Of a DNA stretch of 64,000 nt, positions 1 through 8,405 are shown one piece after another. Made by a program: the position numbers and the translations under genes. How positions within the stretch are numbered: position 1 is the stretch's first letter; each line of letters starts with the position of its first letter. Source of the stretch: Cryobacterium luteum (GTDB taxonomy: Bacteria; Actinomycetota; Actinomycetes; Actinomycetales; Microbacteriaceae). The DNA is taken from the NCBI RefSeq assembly GCF_900110125.1, contig NZ_FOCN01000004.1, positions 207,400 to 271,399 on the forward strand, given 5' to 3'. The notes under the pieces are model-generated. The model had not been told where the DNA came from, did not search any database, and saw only the letters and a program-made list of their open reading frames with translations.

Positions 1-205
1 CGTCGTCGCCACCGGTGCGTCGGCGCAGTGTGATGTGCGCGACCGTGAGTCTGAGGTCACTCGTGTCGAAATAGACGGCTTCGAGGTCGTGAATCATCGG
101 TTCGGCCACGGCGTGTACGCCCGGCAGCTCGGTCAAGCCGGGCAGCACCGCCAGCTCGTCGACGTCAAACTTGCGTTCTATCTCGATACCACCGTTAGCT
201 TCCAC
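1..205 (-). CDS. CYTH domain protein, N-terminal part (cut by window edge)
   Basis: From a GTG start at 205 the minus strand is open to the window edge for 68 codons. The product begins with an EIERK motif at residues 8-12, the ExExK signature of CYTH phosphohydrolases (adenylate cyclase class IV / thiamine triphosphatase fold), which bind triphosphate groups with divalent metal. In actinobacteria this domain is often followed by a CHAD domain, but that part would lie outside the window. The start directly precedes VEANGGIEIERKF, the usual N-terminal spacing of the family. It follows hmp on the same strand, separated by a hairpin, so it is probably a separate transcript. The exact substrate cannot be told. 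Confidence 0.75.
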   Translation of the reverse strand, partial: MEANGGIEIERKFDVDELAVLPGLTELPGVHAVAEPMIHDLEAVYFDTSDLRLTVAHITLRRRTGGDD

Positions 206-206
206 T

Positions 207-240
207 GTTCCAACCTAGCGCGGGCACGCCAGGTTGGAAC
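207..240 (-). terminator. Hairpin between hmp and the CYTH gene
   Basis: GTTCCAACCT (207-216) and AGGTTGGAAC (231-240) are perfect 10-bp inverted repeats with a 14-nt loop. The hairpin lies just after the hmp stop codon on the minus strand and just before the CYTH start. It has no U tract, so it may be a weak terminator, an mRNA 3'-end stabiliser or an operator. Confidence 0.5.
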
Positions 241-249
241 CTGCATGCG

Positions 250-1413
250 TCAGGCGTTGGCGAGCCACAGGTCGGGGCCGAAGATCTCATAGTGGATGCG
301 GTCGGCCGGCACGCCGGACTCGAGCGCCTGGGAGCGCAGGCTGCGCATGAACGGGAGCGGACCGCAGAGGTACACCGAGGCATCCTCCGGGATCGTCACG
401 TTGTCCAGCGACATGAAGCCCTCGTGGTGGCCCTCGCTCGGGATCTCCAGCCAGAGCTCGAGTTCGGCCGCCTCCAGCAGGGCGACGTCCTCGTTCATCT
501 GGTCGCGCAGCGCCCAGCGTTCGAGGTTGCTCTCGGCGTGCAGCACGAGCACCTCACGCTTCGAGCCGGTGTCCACCAGGGAACGCAGGATGGAGGCGCT
601 GGGGGTGCAGCCGATGCCGGCCGAGGCAAGAATCAGCGGGCCGGTGCCGTGGTCGAGGGTGATGTCACCGCACGGAACGGAGAGGATGAGTGTGTCGCCG
701 ACCTGAACGTCGCGGTGCAGCACGGGGGAGACCTCGCCGTCGGCGTCGAGCTTGGTGGTGAAGACGCGGGTGGTCGCCGTGCCGGCCGAGAGGGAGTACT
801 GACGCACCTGGCGGATTCCGTCGGGCATGACGGCGGTGACGCTGACGTACTGGCCAGGCAGGGCGGGCGTCACGGGGGTGTCGTCGGCGGGTTCGAGGGT
901 GAACGTCACGGCGTCGGTTCCGGCCGCTTCCTTCTTCACGACGATCCAGGGTGCGAGTGGCTTGTCGCTGGCGAGTCCGGCGTAGAGGCCCTTCTCCATC
1001 TTGATCAGGGCGTGGGCCATCAGCCAGTAGACCTCGGTCCAGGCGGCGGCGATTTCGGCCGTGATGACGTCGCTGAGCTCCTCGGCGATGCCCTCGAACA
1101 GGTACTTGTAGACGATGTCGTACTGCTCGGGCTGAATATCGAGGGAGATGTGCTTGTGGGCGATGCGGGAGAGCATGGCTTCCGGCGTGGTGTCGGGGTG
1201 CGCCACGAGGTGGGTCGCGAAGACGGCGATGCTGCCGGCGAGGGCCTGCTGCTGACTGCCGTTCTTCTGGTTGGACCGGCTGAACAGCCCGTCGAACAAT
1301 TCAGGGTGGGCGGTGAGCATGCGGCCGTAGAAGTTTCGTGCGATCTGGGGCATCCGCTCGCCGACCAGCGGCAGGGTGGCTTCGATGAGGGGGAGAGACT
1401 GGGGCGAAAGCAT
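250..1413 (-). CDS. hmp: Flavohemoprotein, nitric oxide dioxygenase
   Basis: Cytoplasmic flavohemoglobin that oxidises nitric oxide to nitrate using O2 and NAD(P)H. The 387-aa length is close to the family norm. An N-terminal globin domain (about 1-135) carries the KHISLDIQPEQYDIV segment with the proximal haem histidine. An FAD-binding ferredoxin-reductase domain follows, with the RQYSLS motif. The C-terminal NAD-binding part shows LASAGIGCTPSASILRSL and the CGP motif in VYLCGPLPFMRSL. The start is supported by an AGAAGGAGT ribosome site 5 nt upstream. The upstream region holds an NsrR operator, and nsrR is the next gene upstream on the same strand, which fits NO-induced expression. Confidence 0.96.
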   Translation of the reverse strand: MLSPQSLPLIEATLPLVGERMPQIARNFYGRMLTAHPELFDGLFSRSNQKNGSQQQALAGSIAVFATHLVAHPDTTPEAMLSRIAHKHISLDIQPEQYDIVYKYLFEGIAEELSDVITAEIAAAWTEVYWLMAHALIKMEKGLYAGLASDKPLAPWIVVKKEAAGTDAVTFTLEPADDTPVTPALPGQYVSVTAVMPDGIRQVRQYSLSAGTATTRVFTTKLDADGEVSPVLHRDVQVGDTLILSVPCGDITLDHGTGPLILASAGIGCTPSASILRSLVDTGSKREVLVLHAESNLERWALRDQMNEDVALLEAAELELWLEIPSEGHHEGFMSLDNVTIPEDASVYLCGPLPFMRSLRSQALESGVPADRIHYEIFGPDLWLANA

Positions 1414-1462
1414 GAATACTCCTTCTATGTAACAGACACCCGTTCGTGGGGGTCTCCTACAA

Positions 1463-1485
1463 AAGTAGCATTTGAAATGCCAATT
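1463..1485. promoter_or_regulatory. NsrR operator upstream of hmp
   Basis: A perfect 13-bp palindrome GCATTTGAAATGC (1468-1480) sits in a 23-bp imperfect palindrome centred at 1474. It closely matches the published NsrR consensus (AAnATGCATTTnAAATGCATnTT). It lies about 50 bp upstream of the hmp start and just after the hairpin that ends nsrR, where the hmp promoter is expected. Confidence 0.8.
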
Positions 1486-1493
1486 AAACGGAT

Positions 1494-1516
1494 ACTTTCT
1501 ACAAGTCGTAGAAAGT
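1494..1516 (-). terminator. Hairpin downstream of nsrR
   Basis: ACTTTCTAC (1494-1502) and GTAGAAAGT (1508-1516) form a perfect 9-bp stem with a 5-nt loop, 14 nt past the nsrR stop. No long U run follows on the minus strand. It separates nsrR from the hmp operator and promoter. Confidence 0.5.
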
Positions 1517-1529
1517 AGGGACTTTAGTC

Positions 1530-1973
1530 CTACCGCACCAAACCGAGTTCAACGAGGACCGGGCCGTTCGGTTTTCCGTGAGGAAGGGTGGAGATGACGA
1601 GACCGTCGAGCTCGCGGTAGAACGCGTCGCGGGCGCGGCGCAGGCTGCCGCGCAGGCCGCATCCGCAGAGCAGGGGGCAGGGGCCGTTGGGGGATTCGCA
1701 GGCGGCGAGGTCGGTGCGGGTGTCGAGCTGGCGCAGGAGAGAACCGACGGTGACGGCGCGACCGAGCGCGCTGATGCGCACGCCGCCGCTTCGCCCCCGA
1801 ATGGCCTCGATCAGGCCGAGCTCGCGCAGTTTGAGCAGCGCCTTGCTCACGTGGTTGTAGGGGGTGCCCACCTCGGCGGCGACCACCCGGGAGGTGAACG
1901 TGACGCTCTCCGGCGCGGCACATAGCAGCATGACGACCCGCAGGCAGACGTCCGAAAAAGCGTTGATCCTCAT
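1530..1973 (-). CDS. nsrR: Rrf2-family NO-sensing repressor NsrR
   Basis: A 147-aa Rrf2 regulator. The N-terminal winged helix-turn-helix (about 1-80) includes YNHVSKALLKLRELGLIEAIRGRSGGV, typical of Rrf2 DNA-binding domains. Cysteines at 92, 99, 103 and 105 (CESPNGPCPLLCGC) match the spacing of the [Fe-S] ligands in actinobacterial NsrR; the cluster is destroyed by NO, which releases the operator. The adjacent hmp gene with a consensus NsrR site makes the assignment firm. A TACAGT -10 box 6 nt upstream of the ATG suggests a leaderless mRNA. It is divergent from the TRIC-family gene, 45 bp apart. Confidence 0.92.
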   Translation of the reverse strand: MRINAFSDVCLRVVMLLCAAPESVTFTSRVVAAEVGTPYNHVSKALLKLRELGLIEAIRGRSGGVRISALGRAVTVGSLLRQLDTRTDLAACESPNGPCPLLCGCGLRGSLRRARDAFYRELDGLVISTLPHGKPNGPVLVELGLVR

Positions 1974-1979
1974 GCCTCA

Positions 1980-1985
1980 ACTGTA
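1980..1985 (-). promoter_or_regulatory. Putative -10 box of nsrR (leaderless arrangement)
   Basis: TACAGT on the minus strand ends 6 nt before the nsrR ATG, which would place transcription initiation at or next to the start codon. No clear -35 hexamer is seen. Confidence 0.4.
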
Positions 1986-2018
1986 GGCGCGCTCGTTGCA
2001 CCCGAGATATAAGAGAGA

Positions 2019-2771
2019 ATGGGGCAAGTGATCACTGAGTCGGAGACGCTGTTTGAGGTAATCCGCTTCGTGGACCTGGCCGGTGTACTCGCCAACGCCA
2101 TCCTCGGCGGGGTTGCCGCGCGCACGGCCCGCCTCGATATCGTCGGTTTTGTGGTGCTCGCCATCATGAGCGGGCTCGGCGGCGGCATGATCCGCGACAC
2201 GCTGCTGCAGCAGGGCAGCCCGGCCGCGTTGCTCGACCCGGCCTACCTGATCTGCGCCATTCTCGGCGGGGTTATCGCCTACTTCGTCACCTTCAACGGG
2301 CGCTGGACCCGCCGTGTGCTGCTGCTGCTCGACGCGCTCGCCGTGGGCTGCTGGTCGGCGGTCGGGGCGCAGAAAGCGCTCGAAGCCGGTCTGGGCTGGC
2401 TCCCGGCGATTCTGCTCGGCATCATCACCGCGGTCGGCGGCGGAATGGTGCGCGACATTATGCTGCTCAAGGTGCCGACCATCTTTGGCGGCAACACGCT
2501 CTACGCCACCAGCGCCCTGCTCGCGAGCACCGAGATGGTCATTCTGAGCAAGCTCGGGTTCGTGGCGATCGGTACCGGCGTGGCCATTCTCAGCGGCGCC
2601 GGGCTGTCGCTGCTGGCCAAACGCTACGGCTGGATTCTGCCGACCGGCTATGCGCTGCGCATCCCGAAACCGATTCTGCTGTTGAATCCGCGGGCCTGGC
2701 GCCAGCGGCGCCTCGACGCTCGCAACGTGCGCGACGGTATCTTCCCCGACGATCCGGCTGCTTCGGTTTAG
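2019..2771 (+). CDS. TRIC cation channel / UPF0126 family membrane protein
   Basis: A 250-aa integral membrane protein with about seven hydrophobic segments. It carries the internal duplication typical of the bacterial TRIC/UPF0126 (YadS) family: GLGGGMIRDTLL near residue 55 and AVGGGMVRDIML near 145. Bacterial members form trimeric potassium-permeable channels. The charged tail after about residue 205 is probably cytoplasmic. The start is an ATG preceded by AAGAGAG, and a TATAAG box lies 5 nt upstream, so either SD-led or leaderless initiation is possible. The physiological role in bacteria is not settled. Confidence 0.88.
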   Translation: MGQVITESETLFEVIRFVDLAGVLANAILGGVAARTARLDIVGFVVLAIMSGLGGGMIRDTLLQQGSPAALLDPAYLICAILGGVIAYFVTFNGRWTRRVLLLLDALAVGCWSAVGAQKALEAGLGWLPAILLGIITAVGGGMVRDIMLLKVPTIFGGNTLYATSALLASTEMVILSKLGFVAIGTGVAILSGAGLSLLAKRYGWILPTGYALRIPKPILLLNPRAWRQRRLDARNVRDGIFPDDPAASV

Positions 2772-2793
2772 TTTGGTGGGGGCAGCGGTCGGG

Positions 2794-2841
2794 GGGTCGC
2801 AATCGTCCTTCTGGGCCCGCTTTTACGACGATTCGCGACCC
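2794..2841. terminator. Hairpin between convergent genes
   Basis: GGGTCGCAATCGTC (2794-2807) pairs with GACGATTCGCGACCC (2827-2841), with one bulged base and a 19-nt loop. It lies between the convergent ends of the TRIC-family gene and the hisN-like gene and could serve both strands. Confidence 0.5.
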
Positions 2842-2859
2842 TTCACGAACGCCGGTCGG

Positions 2860-3717
2860 TCAAGAAGACGCCGGGTTCAGCACGGCGAGCGTCGCCGCGT
2901 GCAGCAGTGTGTTGGTGGCCAGGGCGCTGCCGTGCCAGGGTCCGGGCTGGCCGTCGACCGAGGTGAAGGTGCCGCCGGCCTCCTGCACGATCGGAATGAG
3001 CGCCGCCATGTCGTAGGGCTGCAGGTCGAATTCGCCGGCCAGGTCGAGGTGGCCCTCGGCGAGCAGCATATACGACCACATATCGCCGTAGGCGCGGGTG
3101 CGCCAGACCTGGCGCGACAGGGTGACGAGCGCGTCGAGGTGCCCGGCTTGATCCCACTGTTGCAGGCTGCCGTAGCTGATCGATGCCTCGGCGAGGGTAT
3201 CGATGCCGGAGACGCGCAGGCGGGTGGGGGCGTCGCGCAGGCGGGTGGGGGCGTCGCGCAGGCGGGTGGGGGCGGCATCCGCTTGGGTCAGGTCGCTGGA
3301 CCAGGCGCCGCTGCCGGTAGCGGCCCACCAGCGTTTGCCGAGGGCGGGGGCGCTGACCACGCCGACTACCGGCACGCCGTCGATGGCTAGGGAGATCAGG
3401 GTGGCCCAGATCGGGATGCCGCGGAGGAACCCGGCGGTGCCGTCAATCGGGTCGATGATCCATTGGCGCGTCGTCGATCCGGCCGTTCCAAATTCTTCGC
3501 CGAGGATACCGTCGTCGGGCCGGTGCTCGGCGAGCAGGGCGCGGATGGCGCGCTCGACGGCCTGGTCGGCATCCGTCACCGGTGTGCGGTCGGGTTTCGT
3601 CGTCACGACGAGGTCGAGCGAGGTGAAGCGGGCGCTGGAGATGGCGTCGGCGGCGTCGGCGAGGGCCAGGCCGAGCTCTAGGTCGTCGGACAGGGCGTAA
3701 ATTCGCGGTTCGGTCAC
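2860..3717 (-). CDS. hisN: Inositol monophosphatase-family phosphatase, probable histidinol-phosphatase
   Basis: A 285-aa member of the Mg2+-dependent, Li+-sensitive phosphatase family. Metal and substrate motifs are present: EEFG, WIIDPIDGTAGFLRG (the DPxDGT motif), and a C-terminal LDLAGEFDLQPYDMAALIPIVQEAGG with the conserved aspartate. The pattern is closest to actinobacterial HisN, which makes histidinol from histidinol phosphate, although a generic inositol phosphatase cannot be excluded. An in-frame triple repeat of DAPTRLR in the middle adds about 14 residues to the usual length. It starts with ATG and stands alone on the minus strand. Confidence 0.82.
   Translation of the reverse strand: MTEPRIYALSDDLELGLALADAADAISSARFTSLDLVVTTKPDRTPVTDADQAVERAIRALLAEHRPDDGILGEEFGTAGSTTRQWIIDPIDGTAGFLRGIPIWATLISLAIDGVPVVGVVSAPALGKRWWAATGSGAWSSDLTQADAAPTRLRDAPTRLRDAPTRLRVSGIDTLAEASISYGSLQQWDQAGHLDALVTLSRQVWRTRAYGDMWSYMLLAEGHLDLAGEFDLQPYDMAALIPIVQEAGGTFTSVDGQPGPWHGSALATNTLLHAATLAVLNPASS
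3214..3276. repeat. Three 21-bp tandem repeats inside hisN
   Basis: Three near-identical 21-bp units begin at 3214, 3235 and 3256 (each starting GCGCAGGCGGGTGGGGGCG). On the minus strand they encode repeated DAPTRLR heptads. The array is in frame, so copy-number change would lengthen or shorten a loop without breaking the gene. Confidence 0.95.
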
Positions 3718-3842
3718 GCTTCCAAGGATAGTAATTTCGCGAACGGATGCCGGTCATCGCCCCCTTTCGGCCCCGATTGGCATCGAGCCCGCTTGGGGTG
3801 TTAGGGTTACACGTTGCCGCGGGTTGATCCGCTGCCTCACAT

Positions 3843-3918
<76 letters not shown>

Positions 3919-3921
3919 CCG

Positions 3922-3965
3922 AAAACCCGTCGTCACTGTGCTGCATAGTGACGGCGGGTTTTTTT
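3922..3965 (+). terminator. Rho-independent terminator of tRNA-Lys
   Basis: AAACCCGTCGTCACT pairs with AGTGACGGCGGGTTT, with one G-T wobble and a 9-nt loop, and continues into a run of seven T. It starts 4 nt after the tRNA CCA. Confidence 0.93.
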
Positions 3966-4004
3966 GTGCAAATGAGTGGTGTGCGTGACAGATGCTGGTT
4001 CGAG

Positions 4005-5192
4005 TTAAATACTTTCCAGAACGCTGACGTAGTTGGCGACGGCCAAGCCGCCCATGTTCTGAATTGCCGCTCGCTGGGCGTTGGGAAGTTGCATCGCTCC
4101 GGCGGTTCCGGTGAGCTGCATGGCCGATATCACGTGCTGCGAAACGCCGGTCGCCCCGACGGGATGTCCCTTCGACTTCAACCCTCCAGAAAGGTTGATC
4201 GGTAGTCTGCCGTCGCGAAACACCCAACCTTCGTCAAGAGCGCGGCGCCCGTGACCTCGGGGGGTCAGGCCAATTGCTTCGTAGGTCAGGAGCTCGGCGA
4301 TGGTGAAGCAATCGTGCACCTCGGCGAACGACAGGTCGTCCAATTCGACGCCAGCCATCTGCAGGGCGCGCTGCCACGCGGCGACCGTGCCGGCAAAATC
4401 CAGAGGGTCTCTCTTGGCGCTGGGCAGGAAATCGTTGGCCTGGCCAAATCCCGTGAGGCGCACTCCAGTGGTGGCGGCATTCGCAGACCTGTGCGTGCTG
4501 ATGATGACCGCTGCGGCACCGTCTGACACGGGTGAGCAGTCACTTCGCCGGAGTGAGCCGGCAACGATGGGGTTTTGTTCGGAAACAGTCTGGCAGAATG
4601 CCTCACCCAGATCCTTGTGCAGGTGGGCATACGGGTTGGACATTCCGTTGTGATGGTTCTTCGCCGCAATCGTTCCCAGGGGATCGCCGATCGCGCCATA
4701 CCGCTGTTCGTAGGCGTCGGTGACGGTGGCAAACAGCCCCGCAAAGCCCGTGCGCGACTCCTTACCTGCCATTTCGTAGTCGGCGCCGAGAAGGGCAGCA
4801 CCGACTGTCTGGGCGCCGGCGCCGGTCATCTTCTCTGCTCCGATGACAAGCACCGTCCTGGCGGTTCCGGCGAGGACTGATTTCACCCCCTGCTGAAAGG
4901 CTGCGGAGCCCGACGAGCAGGCATTCTCGACCCGCGTGGCCGGCACGTTCGCCAGATCAGCGGATGCCTGCAGCGCGAGCGAGGATGCAAACGCCAACGG
5001 TTGCATCCCGGCGTTGAACTGGCCGAGGTAGATCTCGTCCACGTCGCGGGCCTCGATACCGGCCTGTGCGATCGCCTCGATGGTCACGCGCACGATGAGC
5101 GATTCCAGGGTCTCATCGACGAGCTTGCCGAAGCGTGAGTGCCCCCATCCGGTCAGCAGCACATCTCGGCCGAATTCATCGCTGAGGCTCAT
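4005..5192 (-). CDS. Thiolase family protein (acyl-CoA acetyltransferase type)
   Basis: A 395-aa thiolase-fold enzyme that would cleave a 3-ketoacyl-CoA with CoA or run the reverse condensation. The nucleophilic cysteine is C92 in ENACSSGS. The second catalytic region is AEVHDCFTIAELL (HDCF, as in SCP2-type thiolases), and GGLKSKGHPVGATG and NMGG follow near the C-terminus. It is the last gene of a four-gene minus-strand operon and overlaps the preceding MFS gene by ATGA (start 5192, stop of the neighbour 5189-5191). The operon context suggests it performs the final thiolytic step in breakdown of a carboxylic acid activated by the acyl-CoA ligase. No hydratase or dehydrogenase is encoded in the cluster. 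Confidence 0.88.
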   Translation of the reverse strand: MSLSDEFGRDVLLTGWGHSRFGKLVDETLESLIVRVTIEAIAQAGIEARDVDEIYLGQFNAGMQPLAFASSLALQASADLANVPATRVENACSSGSAAFQQGVKSVLAGTARTVLVIGAEKMTGAGAQTVGAALLGADYEMAGKESRTGFAGLFATVTDAYEQRYGAIGDPLGTIAAKNHHNGMSNPYAHLHKDLGEAFCQTVSEQNPIVAGSLRRSDCSPVSDGAAAVIISTHRSANAATTGVRLTGFGQANDFLPSAKRDPLDFAGTVAAWQRALQMAGVELDDLSFAEVHDCFTIAELLTYEAIGLTPRGHGRRALDEGWVFRDGRLPINLSGGLKSKGHPVGATGVSQHVISAMQLTGTAGAMQLPNAQRAAIQNMGGLAVANYVSVLESI

Positions 5193-6532
5193 ACGCGTGC
5201 TCCTTCGGCCTCTGCCAGTGCTGGCGCGACCGACGGCGTCGGTGAATTGTCAGCGAAGTCGCTCGGACGGAGCACGATCAAGGCGATGATCGAGGCGACG
5301 GCGGTGCCAACGAAGAAGTACCACGGCGAGGTGATGTCCCCGGTGCGGGAGATCAGCCCGGTGGCAATCATCGGGGCGCTGCCGCCGAAGACCGCGACGG
5401 GGATGTTGTAGGCCAAGGCAATGCCGGTGGACCGCACCCGGGTCGGTAGCAGCTCACTCATCGTGGCATAGGTCGAGGAGGCGTACAGGCCGAACAGCAC
5501 GGCGCTGGTGACGAGTGGCCAGATGAAGCTGGACGGAGTGGCGCCAGGGGCCGCTTGAAAGAACCAGAACAGCGTCGCCGCGGACAGTACCGCGACCGTC
5601 AGCAGGAAGGGCTTGCGACCGAACCGGTCGGTCAACATGCCGCCGAAAGGCATGACGACCGCCGAAAGCAGGCTGGCGATGAAGACATAGAGCAGCACGG
5701 TCCCGGTATCGAACTTCAGAAGGGTCGACATGAAGGTCGATGCGTAGACGAGCACCAGATAGAAGATCGAACTGTGCAGGGTGATGATGAAGAAGATGAG
5801 CGCCAGAGAACGCTTCCAGGCGAAGACTTCCCGGAGGGGGTTCTTCGACGTTTTGCCGGCCGCCTGCAGGGAGCGGAATTCCGGGCTGTCCTCGAGTTTC
5901 AAGCGGATGTAGAGCGAGATGAGTCCGAGCGGACCAGCAAGCAGGAACGGAACTCGCCAGCCCCAGGCCTGCATGACATCGGGTCCGGCCAGAAAACTCA
6001 TGCCGTTGGCGACCAGGCCGCCGAGCACCAGACCCAGCACCGCAGTCACCATGAGCCAGCTGGTCGAGAACCCACGTCGGCCGGGCCCCGCGTACTCCGA
6101 GATGAACGCCGTGATCGTGCCGATCTCGCCACCAGCAGAGAAACCTTGCAAGCACCGCACCAGTATGAGCAGAATGGGCGCCGCAACACCAATAGCGTCG
6201 TAGGCGGGCAGGGCCCCCAGGAGAAAAGTCGAGCCGGCCATGAGGATAAGGACCGTGACCAGGGTCTTGCGCCGCCCGATTTTATCGGCCATCGGGCCGA
6301 AAAAGAGTCCGCCCAGCGGTCGGATGAAGAAACTCAGCGCGAAAACGGCGAAGCTGCTGAGGAGACTGGTCATGGGGTCGTCCGAAACGAAGAATGCCTG
6401 CCCAATGTAGACGGCCAGGAAGCCGTAGATTCCGTAGTCGTACCATTCGATCAGATGTCCGGTGGTCGCGCCGACGAACGCCCGGCGGCGGTGCCATGTG
6501 GTGGGTGATGAAACTTCAGATGAGAGCGCCAT
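5189..6532 (-). CDS. MFS transporter, metabolite:H+ symporter (MHS) family
   Basis: A 12-helix major facilitator with features of the MHS/ShiA-ProP-KgtP group: GATTGHLIEWYDYGIYGFLA in helix 1, the loop 2-3 motif GPMADKIGRRKTL, RCLQGFSAGGEIG in helix 4-5, and GGMLTDRFGRKPFLL in the second half. Such proteins import carboxylates or other organic acids with protons. ATG 6532 (MALSSE) was chosen because AAGGAT lies 8 nt upstream and the start then falls 4 bp past the stop of the upstream regulator gene; a longer form to 6580 would overlap it. In this operon it is the likely importer of the acid activated by the neighbouring ligase. Confidence 0.88.
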   Translation of the reverse strand: MALSSEVSSPTTWHRRRAFVGATTGHLIEWYDYGIYGFLAVYIGQAFFVSDDPMTSLLSSFAVFALSFFIRPLGGLFFGPMADKIGRRKTLVTVLILMAGSTFLLGALPAYDAIGVAAPILLILVRCLQGFSAGGEIGTITAFISEYAGPGRRGFSTSWLMVTAVLGLVLGGLVANGMSFLAGPDVMQAWGWRVPFLLAGPLGLISLYIRLKLEDSPEFRSLQAAGKTSKNPLREVFAWKRSLALIFFIITLHSSIFYLVLVYASTFMSTLLKFDTGTVLLYVFIASLLSAVVMPFGGMLTDRFGRKPFLLTVAVLSAATLFWFFQAAPGATPSSFIWPLVTSAVLFGLYASSTYATMSELLPTRVRSTGIALAYNIPVAVFGGSAPMIATGLISRTGDITSPWYFFVGTAVASIIALIVLRPSDFADNSPTPSVAPALAEAEGARV

Positions 6533-6536
6533 TGCG

Positions 6537-8405
6537 TCAATCCTTAGTGTGAGATGGGGGTCGAGGTGCCCGGAGGGCATGGATGGTCAGCGCCAGTTGG
6601 CGCTGAATCGCGACGTCGGTGTCGCGCCAATTCGTACCGGTCAGCTGATCGATCCGGATAAGACGTTGGTGAACGGTGTTCGGGTGCAGGTAGAGAACCT
6701 CCGCCGCTGCGGCAACATTGGAGGACTGCCGGTAGACGACTTCCAGCGTTCGCACCAGTTCTGTGGCGTGTGCGTTGTCGTAGTCGAGGAGTTCTCCGAG
6801 AACGTCCCGGACGAACTCTTCGAGGTCATCGGGAGAGGTGCTTGCCAGAATTGCAGGGAACGGTGCGACTCCGGAGCTGTCAGCCCCCTGCCCGGCGCGA
6901 CCCAGTGCCACGAGCGCTCGCACGGTGTTTCGGGCATCGCGCACGCCGGCTTGAAGGGTTTGAGCTGTTGCGAGGCTGCGGCTGGCGCCAACGGTCACCA
7001 CGCCATCCACTGCGGCGCACAGCGCTGCGGCCGTTTGCTCGGCGGAACGCCGTGGATTCGCGCCGGGCAGCCACAGCAAGACCTCGCCCTCTACCTCGCA
7101 GGACAATCCGCCCAGGCGATCTGCGATGCGCAGGGCAGCTCTGAGCACGTCGAATTTGCTCGAGGCGTCGCAGCCAGAGGCGATCAGTACGGTGTCCAAC
7201 GCCGCAAGGTCGACTGCGACCGTACTGCGCAACACGGCGACGCGATCGCTGCGCGGATCCCGCAGCAGCTCACCGATCAGATTTGACGCGGCCTGCCGCG
7301 AGGTATTGAGGCTGGCCAGCACCGACTCGAGCAGGAGTGACCCGACGGATGCTGCCCGCACCAGAATCTGCCGAATGTGGGTCTCATCGCGTTCAGGCAC
7401 GATGAGCTCGTCGGGCCGGTACAGCACGTAGCCCAGCGTGGCTGTGCTCGCCGAGAGTGGCTGCGCGTTCCAGTCGATGGCGGTGGTCAGCGCGTCCGAG
7501 TGTCCCGCTCGGGCAATTTCACGCCGCCGCTCGTCACACAGAACAACGGTGCCGCCCACGGCCGATTGCGTCAACGTGGCCAGATCCTGCAGGGAGCCGC
7601 GGCTCATGAGCAGCGTCATGAGCCGGTCCTGCAATTCCAGGATTGTCTGCGAGGTGTTTTCACTGGCGCGCAAAGCCTCGACGGCCGCCTCGAGGTTCTC
7701 GACAGTGCGCTGGTCCTGGGCGTGCACGGTAGCGTTCTCGATGATCACCCCAGCGTGTTGTGCCAGTGAGACGAGCAGCTCGACATCCTGCGGCCGGTAA
7801 TCGTGGGGATGCCGGTCACCAGCCAGCAACAGACCGACAATGCGACCGGCGTAAATGACGGGAACACCGAGGATCGCGCGTAAGCCTTCTTCAACGGTGG
7901 CTGAGTCAATCGGGCCGGTGTGGGTGTACTGATCGTCGGCAAGATAATCGCTGGTCCAACTTGGCCGCAGGGTCGATGCGATGTGGCCCGAAATGCCTTG
8001 CCCGGGATCAACCGCGAGGCGGTTGAAGGCCTCACTGATAATGCCATCAGACACCCGCATCACGGCCACCCCGGTGCTCTGATCGAAGGTGAGAAAATAG
8101 GCGACGTCGGCCATGAGCAGTCGGCGGCTGCGCGAGACAATGGACTGCAACACTCCGTCGACGGCATCCAGCCCGGCGATGTCACGCACCGAGTCGCCCA
8201 GCCGAAGCAAGGCCCGTTCCCGCTCCTCCAGCTGGTCGATTCGAGTGCGCACCGTGACGGCGGCCGCAATGAGAGCGCTTTCTGCGGGGTCGACGGCGTT
8301 GCTGCCGGCAAGCCCGCGCAGTTCGGTGGTGGTGGCTCCGTCGGCCAGGCGGGTCAGCAGATCGGAGTACAGAGCGCTGCCCGAGGGCTCGGTATCGGCG
8401 CTCAT
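6537..8405 (-). CDS. GAF-PucR (CdaR-like) transcriptional regulator
   Basis: A 622-aa regulator. A coil-like segment (QLEERERALLRLGDSVRDIAGLD) and a GAF sensor domain (about residues 65-220) follow a variable N-terminus. The C-terminus has the PucR helix-turn-helix, YRQSSNVAAAAEVLYLHPNTVHQRLIRI, then a typical tail. The start at 8405 is set by an ATGA overlap with the acyl-CoA ligase stop, and MSADTEPSG follows it. PucR proteins usually activate adjacent catabolic genes on sensing a substrate, so this one probably controls its own operon. Its position inside the operon gives autoregulation. The ligand is unknown. Confidence 0.85.
   Translation of the reverse strand: MSADTEPSGSALYSDLLTRLADGATTTELRGLAGSNAVDPAESALIAAAVTVRTRIDQLEERERALLRLGDSVRDIAGLDAVDGVLQSIVSRSRRLLMADVAYFLTFDQSTGVAVMRVSDGIISEAFNRLAVDPGQGISGHIASTLRPSWTSDYLADDQYTHTGPIDSATVEEGLRAILGVPVIYAGRIVGLLLAGDRHPHDYRPQDVELLVSLAQHAGVIIENATVHAQDQRTVENLEAAVEALRASENTSQTILELQDRLMTLLMSRGSLQDLATLTQSAVGGTVVLCDERRREIARAGHSDALTTAIDWNAQPLSASTATLGYVLYRPDELIVPERDETHIRQILVRAASVGSLLLESVLASLNTSRQAASNLIGELLRDPRSDRVAVLRSTVAVDLAALDTVLIASGCDASSKFDVLRAALRIADRLGGLSCEVEGEVLLWLPGANPRRSAEQTAAALCAAVDGVVTVGASRSLATAQTLQAGVRDARNTVRALVALGRAGQGADSSGVAPFPAILASTSPDDLEEFVRDVLGELLDYDNAHATELVRTLEVVYRQSSNVAAAAEVLYLHPNTVHQRLIRIDQLTGTNWRDTDVAIQRQLALTIHALRAPRPPSHTKD

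Noticed and set aside
292..1518. 408-codon open frame opposite hmp
   Set aside because: It spans the NsrR operator and has no recognisable domain; hmp is complete on the minus strand.
3214..3276. CRISPR-like array
   Set aside because: Units are contiguous 21-bp coding repeats without spacers. No CRISPR array or cas gene was found anywhere in the window.
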